DNA from: an uncultured Maribacter sp.
GTDB taxonomy: Bacteria; Bacteroidota; Bacteroidia; Flavobacteriales; Flavobacteriaceae
NCBI GenBank assembly: GCA_947498505.1
Contig: CANMKG010000002.1
Location: 62,001 to 126,000 of the forward strand
Reading direction: 5' to 3'
Length of the DNA: 64,000 bases
Made by a program: the position numbers and the translations under genes. How positions within the stretch are numbered: position 1 is the stretch's first letter; each line of letters starts with the position of its first letter. The notes below the pieces were generated by a model, which worked only from the letters and a program-made list of their open reading frames with translations, had not been told where the DNA came from and searched no databases. Below are positions 24,921-33,551 of this stretch, one piece after another.

Positions 24921-25130
24921 CTTCAACTTGGGAATGAATCTATTTCTTCAACTCCACTCGGGAAGAGGCAGGAACCTGAAGATGAGGCAATGTTTTCAAC
25001 TCCGCTTGGGAAGAGAGAATAACTTCAACTTGGGAATGAATCTACTTCTTCAACTCCGTTCGGGAAGGGGCGGGAACAATAACTTGAAGATGAGTCTTTT
25101 TCAATGTCTTCTACTTATAGGTAATGAACA
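24777..25130 (+). repeat. 54-bp tandem array (repeat A), in phase with the GIY-YIG frame
   Basis: Copies of TCTTCAACTCCxCTYGGG begin at 24837, 24891, 24945, 24993 (TTTTCAAC), 25047 and 25107 (degenerate), preceded by a REP-like CTCGACTCCGCTCGGG at 24785. Spacings are 54, 54, 48, 54 and 60, all multiples of three, and every copy starts in the reading frame of the upstream nuclease. Stops at 24918, 25020 and 25080 area interrupt what would otherwise be one long repetitive tail. No gene downstream of 24920 is supported. Confidence 0.8.
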
Positions 25131-25148
25131 AAGTCAAAACTCTTCTCC

Positions 25149-25352
25149 AAGCGAAGCTTATTTGAGTAAAGGTTAGAGAATTAAAGTAACCCCTTCCCCA
25201 AGCGAAGTTTATGTGAGTAACGTTTCAGAGAATTAAAGTAATCCCTCCCCGAGTAAAGGTTGTGTGTGTTTTTTTGGACAATTATGGGGATTCCTTCCTA
25301 AGAGAAGTTTGTTTGAGTAAAGGTTAGAAAATTAAAGTAACCTCTCCCCGAG
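25149..25352. repeat. Second degenerate tandem array (repeat B, ~51 bp)
   Basis: Units of the form AGCGAAGTTTATxTGAGTAA, followed by AGAGAATTAAAGTAACCCCT, start near 25150 and 25201, with a truncated copy near 25240 and a third near 25301. The last copy ends in the REP core GAGCGGAGTCGAGG. Together with repeat A this fills the 450 bp between the nuclease and the pigment operon. No coding sequence is seen here. Confidence 0.7.
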
Positions 25353-25377
25353 CGGAGTCGAGGGGGGTGGTTACTTT
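25334..25377 (-). terminator. REP-like hairpin at the 3' end of the flexirubin operon
   Basis: AAAGTAACC (25334-25342) pairs perfectly with GGTTACTTT (25369-25377), and inside it CCCC (25346-25349) pairs with the G-run at 25362-25367, enclosing the REP core. The stop codon of the leftmost operon gene (25371-25373) lies within the arm. On the - strand the hairpin is followed by TTTAATTTTC, so it is a reasonable terminator. Confidence 0.6.
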
Positions 25378-26660
25378 CTTTTATCAAAAACCGTCACTGG
25401 TTTTCTCCCCAGTTTAGAAAAACTTAATTTTTGAATTTCTTTTTTATCGCAAAACTCAATTCTGGGTGAAACTCTTAGTTTAGATCTAAAATGATCTTTA
25501 ATATTATTCAATAGTTGGTCTGATGAGGTTTTAGAGGCTATTTTAATAAGAATTTCATCAGTGCCAATACTATTGTGGTAAATTTCAATAACATGGCTTT
25601 CTACCTCATTAAAATCGTTTAGTAAATTATCCATCGCAGGTGGATACAAGGTAGTGCCTTTATATTTAATCATTTGTTTTTTACGCCCTACAACAGGACC
25701 CAAACGCAAAGTGTTTCTTCCGCACGAACAAGCTTCGTCATGCGCAATAACAATATCACCCGTTCTAAAGCGCAAAAGAGGCATACCTTCAACGCCTAAA
25801 GTGGTAATAGTGAGTTCACCTTCTTCTCCTTTGGGAACAGGATTATTGTTTTCGTCTAAAATTTCAACAATAATAAGTTCCGGATGATGGTGTCCACCTT
25901 GTTGCGCCGAACATTCAGTAAAAGCTGTACTCATTTCGGTAGAGGCATAGGTGGAATACAATTCAATATCCCACGCATTTTTAATTTTGTTACCTAAAAT
26001 GTTTAGCGAAAAATCTTGATTCCGTAGCGATTCTCCAATGCAAATAGCACCTTTTATTCCGGATTCTTCCAAATTAATGTTGTGTTCCTCGGCATATTGC
26101 ACCAGTTTTAGTAAAAAGGAAGGTACCACAATTAAATATGTGGGCTTAAATTTTTTAATAGTATCCCATTGCAATTCAGGAATACCAGCGCCAACCCTAA
26201 TAATACCTGCACCAAGTTTACGTGTACCTAAAAAATACGCCAAACCTGCCATAAATCTCCTGTCAATTGTAGTGGTGAGTTGTAAAATATCTTCTTTTAC
26301 AACTCCAGCACATGCAAACGAAATAGCTTCGTTATAGGCAAGGCGTTCTAAATCGGCATCGGTTAAAGTAACAGTAACGGGCTCTCCTATAGTTCCTGAT
26401 GTGGTTACATAGTCAATAATTTTGGTGCTTGGAACGCAAATAAAATCGTTATTATATTTTTGAAGCTCATCTTTAGTAGTCGTAGGTATTTTTACTAAAT
26501 CTTCAAGAGTTTTAATATCTGATACCGCTATATTGTTATGTTTAAAAAGTTGCTGATAATAAACGGAATGTTCCTGTAAATAGGGAATAAGTTGTTTCAG
26601 TTTTTCTTCTTGAAACAATTTTATTTCTTGAGCAGATGCCTTTTCAATTTCAGGAATCAT
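25371..26660 (-). CDS. Phenylacetate-CoA ligase-like AMP-forming ligase (flexirubin cluster)
   Basis: 429 aa, typical for PaaK-type adenylating enzymes. Visible motifs: the phosphate-binding loop TTSGTIGEPVTVT (about 86-98), YASTEMST (A5-like), LRFRTGDIV (ribose-binding Asp), and the C-terminal KLGRKPV lysine region. The CSCGR pair of cysteines is also seen in the family. In aryl-polyene and flexirubin clusters such an enzyme activates the aromatic starter (here 4-coumarate) for loading onto an ACP. Last gene of the leftward operon; it overlaps the preceding gene by 4 bp. Confidence 0.85.
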   Translation of the reverse strand: MIPEIEKASAQEIKLFQEEKLKQLIPYLQEHSVYYQQLFKHNNIAVSDIKTLEDLVKIPTTTKDELQKYNNDFICVPSTKIIDYVTTSGTIGEPVTVTLTDADLERLAYNEAISFACAGVVKEDILQLTTTIDRRFMAGLAYFLGTRKLGAGIIRVGAGIPELQWDTIKKFKPTYLIVVPSFLLKLVQYAEEHNINLEESGIKGAICIGESLRNQDFSLNILGNKIKNAWDIELYSTYASTEMSTAFTECSAQQGGHHHPELIIVEILDENNNPVPKGEEGELTITTLGVEGMPLLRFRTGDIVIAHDEACSCGRNTLRLGPVVGRKKQMIKYKGTTLYPPAMDNLLNDFNEVESHVIEIYHNSIGTDEILIKIASKTSSDQLLNNIKDHFRSKLRVSPRIEFCDKKEIQKLSFSKLGRKPVTVFDKRK

Positions 26661-28348
26661 AGTTTGCGTTTTAATTTTTTGATGTACTTACTAACATTTT
26701 CTTTATCTGTAAGTGTTGTAATCTCTTTGGTATTAGCAATAGTAAAGGCTTCTAATGCCGCAGTATAATATTCGTTTTCATAAAGATATTTTCCAGAAAT
26801 GTAATAGGCCTCCCAATATTCAGGATTACTTTTTTGCATTTCAGATAACAAGGTATAATCAATCTTATGTTGCTGATGTATTGCTGCTAAGACCTTTGTT
26901 CTTAATTCACGATATTTTTGATAATCTGTAAATGCTTTAGATGCTACAAAGGCATCTTTTTTAATATTTAGGTTTTTTGAAGAAAGCAGATTTTGGCTTT
27001 GTTCAACTTTAATTTGGTGCCCCTTATTTATGCCGTTGAATATTTTATTTAAATCGTACGCCACAAATTCACCCAGTTGATAGGGGTTAGATGAAACCCA
27101 AACTTGTAAATCTTCGGGTTTAAATACAATACCATGATGTGCTAAAAGCTGATTTAATGCTTTTTCGTTTCCATAACCAATAGGTTTTTCATTTAGCCCT
27201 TCTTTATTTCTTAAAATAGCAACTGCGGAAGATACATTAAGCTTTAATTCTTCTGAAAGAAGTTCTTGCATACGCTCATAGCGGTATTGTGAATGACTTT
27301 CTAAAATGTGTTCAGCATTGTTTTTATCATTTTCATACGCTTTACTTTGAAAGTGATTAGAGCAAATTAGTTGATTGGAGTTGACAACATCATAAACCCC
27401 AAAATTATTTGGAGAAACCTCAATAATTGTTGCCTTTTTATCCTTTGCACTTCCTACAAGAATAGATTCTGAAACAAACACTTGTCTTTTTTTTGCAATG
27501 ACAATAGCCTCGTCTATAGTTGAAGCATATTGTAAAATTTCTCTTGTAACTAATGAAATAGGCGTTTTGGCAACTAATGGAAACTTAGACTTGCCAGCAT
27601 TCATGGTTACTGTTATTCCTTGATTATTCATTCCTGAAACCACACCAATCATTCCTCCCCAGGTAACGGACATAAATGAATGTCCCTCATCGGGATTTAC
27701 AAAGGCTATAATTTTTTCTTCGGCAAACTCATCGCCTGCATAAAAATCAAAATTCCTTCCAATAATTAATTTTCCGTCTTGTGTTTTATCGCCCCAGGCA
27801 GCAAATGAAGAACAGCCTACAAGTGCTAAATCTTGTAAGGCATGACCAATGTCGTGTGCACCATGCAAGTATAAAATTCTGCGATAAGGTTCCGCTACGT
27901 ACTCGTATTTATTAGAAGCGAATTGAGATAATCCGTAAATTTCAGCCTTGTATTCTTCTTTTACGTTTAAGTACATTTTACGATTGTACCATGCCAAAAA
28001 CTTGCGTAGCAAATACTGCTTTGTTTTAGAAGGCACCATTTCTGAAACCTTAGAAAGTAATGCGTTTTCTTGTTTATGAAATAGCTCTTGTGTAAGTACG
28101 CCTGTGGTAAGGCCTATTTCCATAGGGTTTCCTTCAACATAAAGTTCCCAAAGACCTTGTTTGTTTTTATTTAAGAAACCATTATTTGATGCAAATGTGG
28201 TGTCAGAAACTTTAACTCGTTCTGGTTTTTTTAAATCGTAACCAGACAGCTTAGGGGTGTCTTTCAATGATTTTGAAACACCACAAGAGTTTAGGAAAAC
28301 AATTCCGAGTAAGCAGATTACATAATATGTGAATTGCTCCAGTTTCAT
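26657..28348 (-). CDS. C45/acyl-CoA:6-APA acyltransferase-like Ntn hydrolase lipoprotein
   Basis: 563 aa with a lipoprotein signal (lipobox LNSC, Cys22). Residues about 75-430 form the acyltransferase/C45 Ntn-hydrolase domain: the nucleophile is Cys179 in ALVGCSSFAAWG, followed by LIIGRNFDFY and MSVTWGGMIGVVSGMNNQG. Members cleave or form amide bonds, often after self-processing before the Cys. A C-terminal helical, TPR-like region (about 480-563) is added. Being a lipoprotein it acts at the periplasmic face of a membrane, so it may process or transfer the acyl part of the pigment outside the cytosol. Overlaps both neighbours by 4 bp. Confidence 0.82.
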   Translation of the reverse strand: MKLEQFTYYVICLLGIVFLNSCGVSKSLKDTPKLSGYDLKKPERVKVSDTTFASNNGFLNKNKQGLWELYVEGNPMEIGLTTGVLTQELFHKQENALLSKVSEMVPSKTKQYLLRKFLAWYNRKMYLNVKEEYKAEIYGLSQFASNKYEYVAEPYRRILYLHGAHDIGHALQDLALVGCSSFAAWGDKTQDGKLIIGRNFDFYAGDEFAEEKIIAFVNPDEGHSFMSVTWGGMIGVVSGMNNQGITVTMNAGKSKFPLVAKTPISLVTREILQYASTIDEAIVIAKKRQVFVSESILVGSAKDKKATIIEVSPNNFGVYDVVNSNQLICSNHFQSKAYENDKNNAEHILESHSQYRYERMQELLSEELKLNVSSAVAILRNKEGLNEKPIGYGNEKALNQLLAHHGIVFKPEDLQVWVSSNPYQLGEFVAYDLNKIFNGINKGHQIKVEQSQNLLSSKNLNIKKDAFVASKAFTDYQKYRELRTKVLAAIHQQHKIDYTLLSEMQKSNPEYWEAYYISGKYLYENEYYTAALEAFTIANTKEITTLTDKENVSKYIKKLKRKL

Positions 28349-29874
28349 TCTGCTTTGTTAGCCTCTAAAATTTTATTCAATAAATATTCTCTCCCCAATA
28401 TTTCAGAGCAAGTAACAACACCGCTAATGGTAACTCCTAAAATACCGTGCATATTTAAACTTTGCCCAGTAAATAATAAATTACTGATTTTTGTTTTTGG
28501 AGAAATAATAGATTTAAGCGGATTATTAATGTCTTTTACGTAACCGTACATACCACCTTCGTTACAGGCAATATAATCTCTATAGGAAAGGGGAGTAGAG
28601 GTATAAATAGATTGAATACAGTCCTTAATATTTGGAAATTTCTTTTCGATTTCCGCTAATAATTTTTCGGTTTTCTGTTGCTTGAATTCGTCATAAGTTT
28701 GCCCTCTTTCATTTTTGTTTGCAACAGTGTTAAAAGTGCCTTCCCAAGGTTTAACATCTTCATATTTCATGTAGGTAATGGCTGTAAACTGATCCGCCCA
28801 TTCATCCATATCTTTTTTTACACCCATAGAAAGCATGTAGCTTATTGGCCAACTTTCTTCGGTATACGAATGGGAATCCCAAACACTATTTGCATTCTTA
28901 TAATGATAGTAGTTTTTGTTGAGGTATTTAAAAGTTTTGGGTTTTAATACTACGTGAATACTAAATGCTGCAACGGTACTTTCTATTTGTTCGATACGAT
29001 TGCGAAACGATTTTCTAAAGTTGTCTTCACCCACCATTTTAAGGGTGAGTTTTGGTTCTATATTTGAAATAAACAAATCACCATTTACAACTTTTCCGTC
29101 TTTGGTGATTGCTGTTTTAATTTTTTTGTCTTCACATTGGAGTTTTACAACCTCACTATGTTTAAAGGTGTCTCCACCATATTTTTTAAACTCGCGAATA
29201 AGAAGTTTTGTTATTTGGCTTCCGCCATTAACACAACGGTATGAACTTTCTATGTATGAATTTACAGAGAGTGCATGAACGTAAAAAGGAGTTTTATCTG
29301 GTTCTCCTGCATATAACAAATTAGAGCCAGCTAGAACACCACGCAGCGTCTCGTTTTTTGTAAAAGAATGTATGGTCGCCATTGCAGGTGTGGTGAACAT
29401 TTCTTGGTCGTCGTAATATGGCTTGCCAAGCTTTAAGTTGTACAATGGAAATTTGTCGCAAGTATCTCTTAAAAGTTTTCCATATGCCTTAATGCCTTTT
29501 TCTTCTTCAGGAAATTGTGTGATTAATGAGTTTTCAAAATTCTCATATCCTTGCGCATGTTTATACTCGTTTTTATCATCATCAAAAGTGATAATGTCAA
29601 AACCATCTTCGTTCATTTTTTTTAAACGAAGGTCATTGTAAATACCTAAATACTTAAAATATTTATATAAATTTTGCCCCTTAGATAGTCCTCCAATATA
29701 ATGTACCCCGGTATCAAAAATGGTTTTTTCACGAACAAAAGTTTGTAAGTTTCCTCCATATTGATTGTTTTTTTCCAAGAGACAAACACTACGACCTTCT
29801 TTGGCTAAAATGATTGCTGATACCAAACCGCCCATTCCGCTTCCTATAATTACTACATCGTAATGTTTCTTCAT
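28345..29874 (-). CDS. FAD-dependent phytoene-desaturase/isomerase-like oxidoreductase
   Basis: 509 aa. The dinucleotide-binding motif VVIIGSGMGGLVSAIILA is at residues 7-24, followed by the CrtI-like signature LLEKNNQYGGNLQT, and the C-terminal FAD motif LFTGQSLNMHGILGVTISG. The overall pattern is that of carotenoid desaturase/isomerase or retinol saturase relatives. In this setting it probably oxidises or isomerises the polyene chain rather than a carotenoid, since no carotenoid genes are present. Overlaps both neighbours by 4 bp. Confidence 0.85.
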   Translation of the reverse strand: MKKHYDVVIIGSGMGGLVSAIILAKEGRSVCLLEKNNQYGGNLQTFVREKTIFDTGVHYIGGLSKGQNLYKYFKYLGIYNDLRLKKMNEDGFDIITFDDDKNEYKHAQGYENFENSLITQFPEEEKGIKAYGKLLRDTCDKFPLYNLKLGKPYYDDQEMFTTPAMATIHSFTKNETLRGVLAGSNLLYAGEPDKTPFYVHALSVNSYIESSYRCVNGGSQITKLLIREFKKYGGDTFKHSEVVKLQCEDKKIKTAITKDGKVVNGDLFISNIEPKLTLKMVGEDNFRKSFRNRIEQIESTVAAFSIHVVLKPKTFKYLNKNYYHYKNANSVWDSHSYTEESWPISYMLSMGVKKDMDEWADQFTAITYMKYEDVKPWEGTFNTVANKNERGQTYDEFKQQKTEKLLAEIEKKFPNIKDCIQSIYTSTPLSYRDYIACNEGGMYGYVKDINNPLKSIISPKTKISNLLFTGQSLNMHGILGVTISGVVTCSEILGREYLLNKILEANKAE

Positions 29875-32800
29875 GTATTTGGTACTTTTTTTAACATACT
29901 AAAAGTATCGTTTTCAGAAGTTACATTAAAACCTAAGGCTTTTAAGTTTTGAACATTTACTTGTTTACCACTTTTCAGTAAAACAATATTTTTTACATTG
30001 TTTAGTAACTCTTCAGGGATTTTACTTTTTAGGTTATAAATTAATGTACCTTCAGCGCTTGTAATATTTTCAAGGGAATTAACTGGGGTAATTTTACCGT
30101 AGTTATGGGTAATGTAACTATTTGCGAAAACAATTTGTTCTTCAGGGTTTTCTATGTAAGTATTTATTCTGCGGTCTACACTGTCAAGAGTTAGTAGAAA
30201 ATCTAACTGGCCTGCATCTTCTGAAAGGTGTAAAATAGATTCTTTTTTTCCAATGAGTTTGGTGAGTTCGTGATATGGAGATTTATGCTTGCGTAAATCT
30301 TCTTGAACAGCTTTATATATGGTATCACCTTTATATCTAAAGTCGTCTAAAATCATATCAAAAAAATAGGTTTCGTGCTCTATTTCGTTTCTGATTTCTG
30401 CAAATTTTGTTTTGAAAAAGACACTTATTTTTTTGGTTCGCTCTCGGGCATCGTTTCCAAAATTTTGGTCACTTGCCAGAATACGATCCATTATTTTTAC
30501 AGTTATGCTTCCGTTTCTGATAGTAAAATCGCCTTTGGGTTGCACTTCAGAATTACCGTGGATAAGAATAGGGAGAATATCTAAATTTAATTGTTCCGCC
30601 AGAAAAAAGGCTCCTTTATGAAAGCGTTTTATTTTGTTTGATGTGGAGCGTGTTCCTTCAGGAAAAACCATAATAGAATACCCTTGTGCTACTTTCTTTT
30701 TCAAATGAGCTACACCATCTTCAATACCAGCATCTACAGGATAGAATTCCGCCAATTGTGCTGCCATTTTAAAAACGGGAGAATTATAAACCCATGAGTT
30801 TACCAGAAAAATTATTTTTGGATACAACATTCCCATGGTTAATGAGTCTAAGCCCGAAGTATGATTGGCAATAATTACAGCAGGTTTTTCAAATGTTTCT
30901 TTTGGCTCGTTAATAATGCTCTTTTTAACAAAAGGGTTACTGTAAATAACCGATTTTAAAAACTTTGAACATGCCTTATGATACCAGGCCATTTTTGTTT
31001 TTTTACTTATAGGTACTATTTTAATTAAAATGGTACTTATTAAAGCAAACAAAATACAACCTAAGGCGTAATACGTGGAAGAAAGTACAGAGTGTACTAG
31101 TAATCGTAGCGAAATAGGTCTTTTAGTTTTACTGCCAATAAAGAGTTTAAATAAAAGCGGTTGAATGGTAAAAGCAATTAAAACAGCACATAGAATACCT
31201 ATTAGCGACACCAGAGATATGGTATACAATGCTGGATGTTTTGCAAAAATTAAAACACCAACTCCTAGTATTGTTGTTATTACCGATAGTATAATTGAAG
31301 TTTTATGTGTGGGCAGTGTTTTTTCTCCTGTTCGGTATTCGTTAAGTAAACCGTTGGTGACAAAAATGCTGTAATCTACCCCTAAACCAAAAATAAAAGT
31401 AGAAATTATAATGTTGAAAATATTGAATTCTATTTTAAAGAGCCCCATAATTCCAACAGTTAATAACCAGGTTAGAAATATGGGAATACTGGTTACTAAT
31501 GTTAAAGACAAACTTCGGTAGAATACCAGTAAAAGTATTAAAACGGCTATGACGGAGTAATTAATGAGCGAATTAAAGTCGTTTTTAAGATTGCCTAAAA
31601 AAGTTTCATTCATTGCCTGACGATCTATTAAAACCGTATTATTCTTGTTTTTAAAAGAATTTTCTACCAACTTCACATGTGCAGAGTCTACTTTTATGAG
31701 TGAGGTTACTGTGGTAAAGTCGTTTTTGCTAACAATGTAATCTTCAATGGTAAACGATTGTAATGCTTTATAATCCTTTAGAGACAGTGGTTTAAAATTG
31801 GTGTCAAGAAGCTGATAAAATTTTGAAAACGTTTTAGGCTTAAAACCTAATTCGCTACCATTTTGTATGAGCTGATTTTTGGTCTGTGTTATTTTTTCGG
31901 AACTCCAAAAGGTTTTCCAAGCATTAATTTTTTGATTTTGCGCTTTTTGAGATGAGACTAACGAGCCAATAGAACTAAAACTTTTTACATTACCATTAGC
32001 CTCCAATTGTTGAAGTTTTTGATAATGTTGGTCGTTATTTTGAAGTGCATCTTCTAGTTGGTTGTCATAAGTAGCTAAATAAACCGACTTAGACTCAATA
32101 TTGGTAAGCGCATCTAAACGTTCTCGAGCATCTTTAAAATGTTGAGGCTCGTAATTCATTTTAGCAAGGTCTTTATTAAAAATCACCTTGTTGTAGGTAA
32201 AAAGACTAATGATAATTGTTACTGCTATTACTGCAATTCCCCATTTATTTTTATGAAAATTGTAAGCAGCAAAGCGGTCAATTATAGTGTTTTTAGCTGT
32301 TTTCTTTTGAGTTTTTTGAACATATACTTGAGGAATAAATAATAAAGCAAAGACTGAAGAACCAAGCACACTAATAGCGGCAAATATTCCTAAATCTTGT
32401 AAGGCTTGAGAATCTAAAAATAATAAGCATAAAAAAGCCGAAGCAGTGGTTATACTACTCATTAAAATAGAAGGCGCAACATGAGTGTATAAACTTTTTA
32501 TAGACTTGAGTCCACGAATATGGGTTAAAATGTGAAGTGCGTAATCTAGGGTTACTCCAAGTAATACAGAACCAATTCCAAGAGAAATCGCCGAAATTTT
32601 TCCTCGGAATAAATATAAAAATGCCACTGATAAAAGTGCTCCAAAAACAGTTGGCGTAAATAATATTATAGGAATTGTTATGCGCTTATAAAAGAATATT
32701 AAAATGATTAACAGAAGCGTTAATGCAATACCTACGGTAAATTGTATATCATGCTTTATTTGTTTGGCATTTGCAACGGCAATAAGAGCTGCACCAAAGT

Positions 32801-33551
32801 ATTCGCTTTTTACTTTTCCATCATATGCTGTATTTAAAGTATTCTGAACAGTGTATAACGAATCTGCAAAAGCAGCATTTTCTGCGGTTTCATTAGAGCT
32901 TAATTGAGGTGTAATAAAAAGTAGAATGTTTTGTTTATTCTTGCTCAATAAAAAACCATCTTTTAAAACAAAATCATCACCAAAACCGAGTTGTTGTAGT
33001 TTTTTAAGCGCAATAAAAGACAGCCCTAAAGGGTCTTTTAAAATGGTTTTGCGTGCAATTATTCCCGAAGGAGATATCAGCGTTCTATAATTTTGTTCTG
33101 TAATTTTTTTTAGACTGTCGTTTTGCAGTTTTTGCGCTATGGTGGCGTAGTCTTCTTTATTAAGAAATAAAGGGAGGTTGTTGTAAACAAAATCCATGGT
33201 GCCAGAAATATCATTATCTGATACTTTTCCTTGAATGTTTTTAATATAAGTACCTTTGTATTGTTGTATGCTATCTAAAAATTGATTTGCATACATTAAA
33301 AGCTCCTTTTCTGAGCTTGCCGTTTTACTCTGAATATTGACAATAATTTTGTCTGTAAAGTTTACGGTTTTTAATACCTTTTGGTATTCTTTGTTTTTAT
33401 CATTTACAGGGATAAGCTTACTAATGTCTTCTTCAAAACCAATTTTAGAAACCAAAAAGGAGAGACCGCCAAGAAATAAAAGCAATAGCAATAAGCTAAT
33501 TACTTTGTTTTTTGAAACACAGTTATATATTTTATATAAAAAATTACCCAT
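29871..33551 (-). CDS. MMPL/RND transporter fused to a lysophospholipid-type acyltransferase
   Basis: 1226 aa. Residues 1-410 and 435-810 are two RND/MMPL halves, each with a large periplasmic loop and the conserved helix motif (LGVTLDYALH at 331-340; GLGVDYSIF at 722-730). Residues about 870-1060 are a PlsC-type acyltransferase with HTSGLD (H897 to D902, the HX4D motif) and FPEGTRS (963-969). The final ~150 residues, with no family I recognise, form a separate globular region. The fusion would combine lipid export with acyl transfer at the inner membrane, suiting an aryl-polyene lipid. Confidence 0.9.
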   Translation of the reverse strand: MGNFLYKIYNCVSKNKVISLLLLLLFLGGLSFLVSKIGFEEDISKLIPVNDKNKEYQKVLKTVNFTDKIIVNIQSKTASSEKELLMYANQFLDSIQQYKGTYIKNIQGKVSDNDISGTMDFVYNNLPLFLNKEDYATIAQKLQNDSLKKITEQNYRTLISPSGIIARKTILKDPLGLSFIALKKLQQLGFGDDFVLKDGFLLSKNKQNILLFITPQLSSNETAENAAFADSLYTVQNTLNTAYDGKVKSEYFGAALIAVANAKQIKHDIQFTVGIALTLLLIILIFFYKRITIPIILFTPTVFGALLSVAFLYLFRGKISAISLGIGSVLLGVTLDYALHILTHIRGLKSIKSLYTHVAPSILMSSITTASAFLCLLFLDSQALQDLGIFAAISVLGSSVFALLFIPQVYVQKTQKKTAKNTIIDRFAAYNFHKNKWGIAVIAVTIIISLFTYNKVIFNKDLAKMNYEPQHFKDARERLDALTNIESKSVYLATYDNQLEDALQNNDQHYQKLQQLEANGNVKSFSSIGSLVSSQKAQNQKINAWKTFWSSEKITQTKNQLIQNGSELGFKPKTFSKFYQLLDTNFKPLSLKDYKALQSFTIEDYIVSKNDFTTVTSLIKVDSAHVKLVENSFKNKNNTVLIDRQAMNETFLGNLKNDFNSLINYSVIAVLILLLVFYRSLSLTLVTSIPIFLTWLLTVGIMGLFKIEFNIFNIIISTFIFGLGVDYSIFVTNGLLNEYRTGEKTLPTHKTSIILSVITTILGVGVLIFAKHPALYTISLVSLIGILCAVLIAFTIQPLLFKLFIGSKTKRPISLRLLVHSVLSSTYYALGCILFALISTILIKIVPISKKTKMAWYHKACSKFLKSVIYSNPFVKKSIINEPKETFEKPAVIIANHTSGLDSLTMGMLYPKIIFLVNSWVYNSPVFKMAAQLAEFYPVDAGIEDGVAHLKKKVAQGYSIMVFPEGTRSTSNKIKRFHKGAFFLAEQLNLDILPILIHGNSEVQPKGDFTIRNGSITVKIMDRILASDQNFGNDARERTKKISVFFKTKFAEIRNEIEHETYFFDMILDDFRYKGDTIYKAVQEDLRKHKSPYHELTKLIGKKESILHLSEDAGQLDFLLTLDSVDRRINTYIENPEEQIVFANSYITHNYGKITPVNSLENITSAEGTLIYNLKSKIPEELLNNVKNIVLLKSGKQVNVQNLKALGFNVTSENDTFSMLKKVPNT

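Noticed and set aside
24826-25176. 116-aa open frame through the repeat array
   Set aside because: It is an alternate frame of tandem repeat DNA with low-complexity composition and no conserved domain; the GIY-YIG frame explains the periodicity better.
24777-25352. CRISPR array
   Set aside because: Repeats are degenerate, spacer-free tandem units of 51-54 bp with partly coding character; there are no conserved short repeats with unique spacers and no cas genes.
28345-29874. Carotenoid biosynthesis gene
   Set aside because: CrtI-like sequence, but no phytoene synthase, cyclase or hydroxylase is nearby and the gene is embedded in the flexirubin operon.
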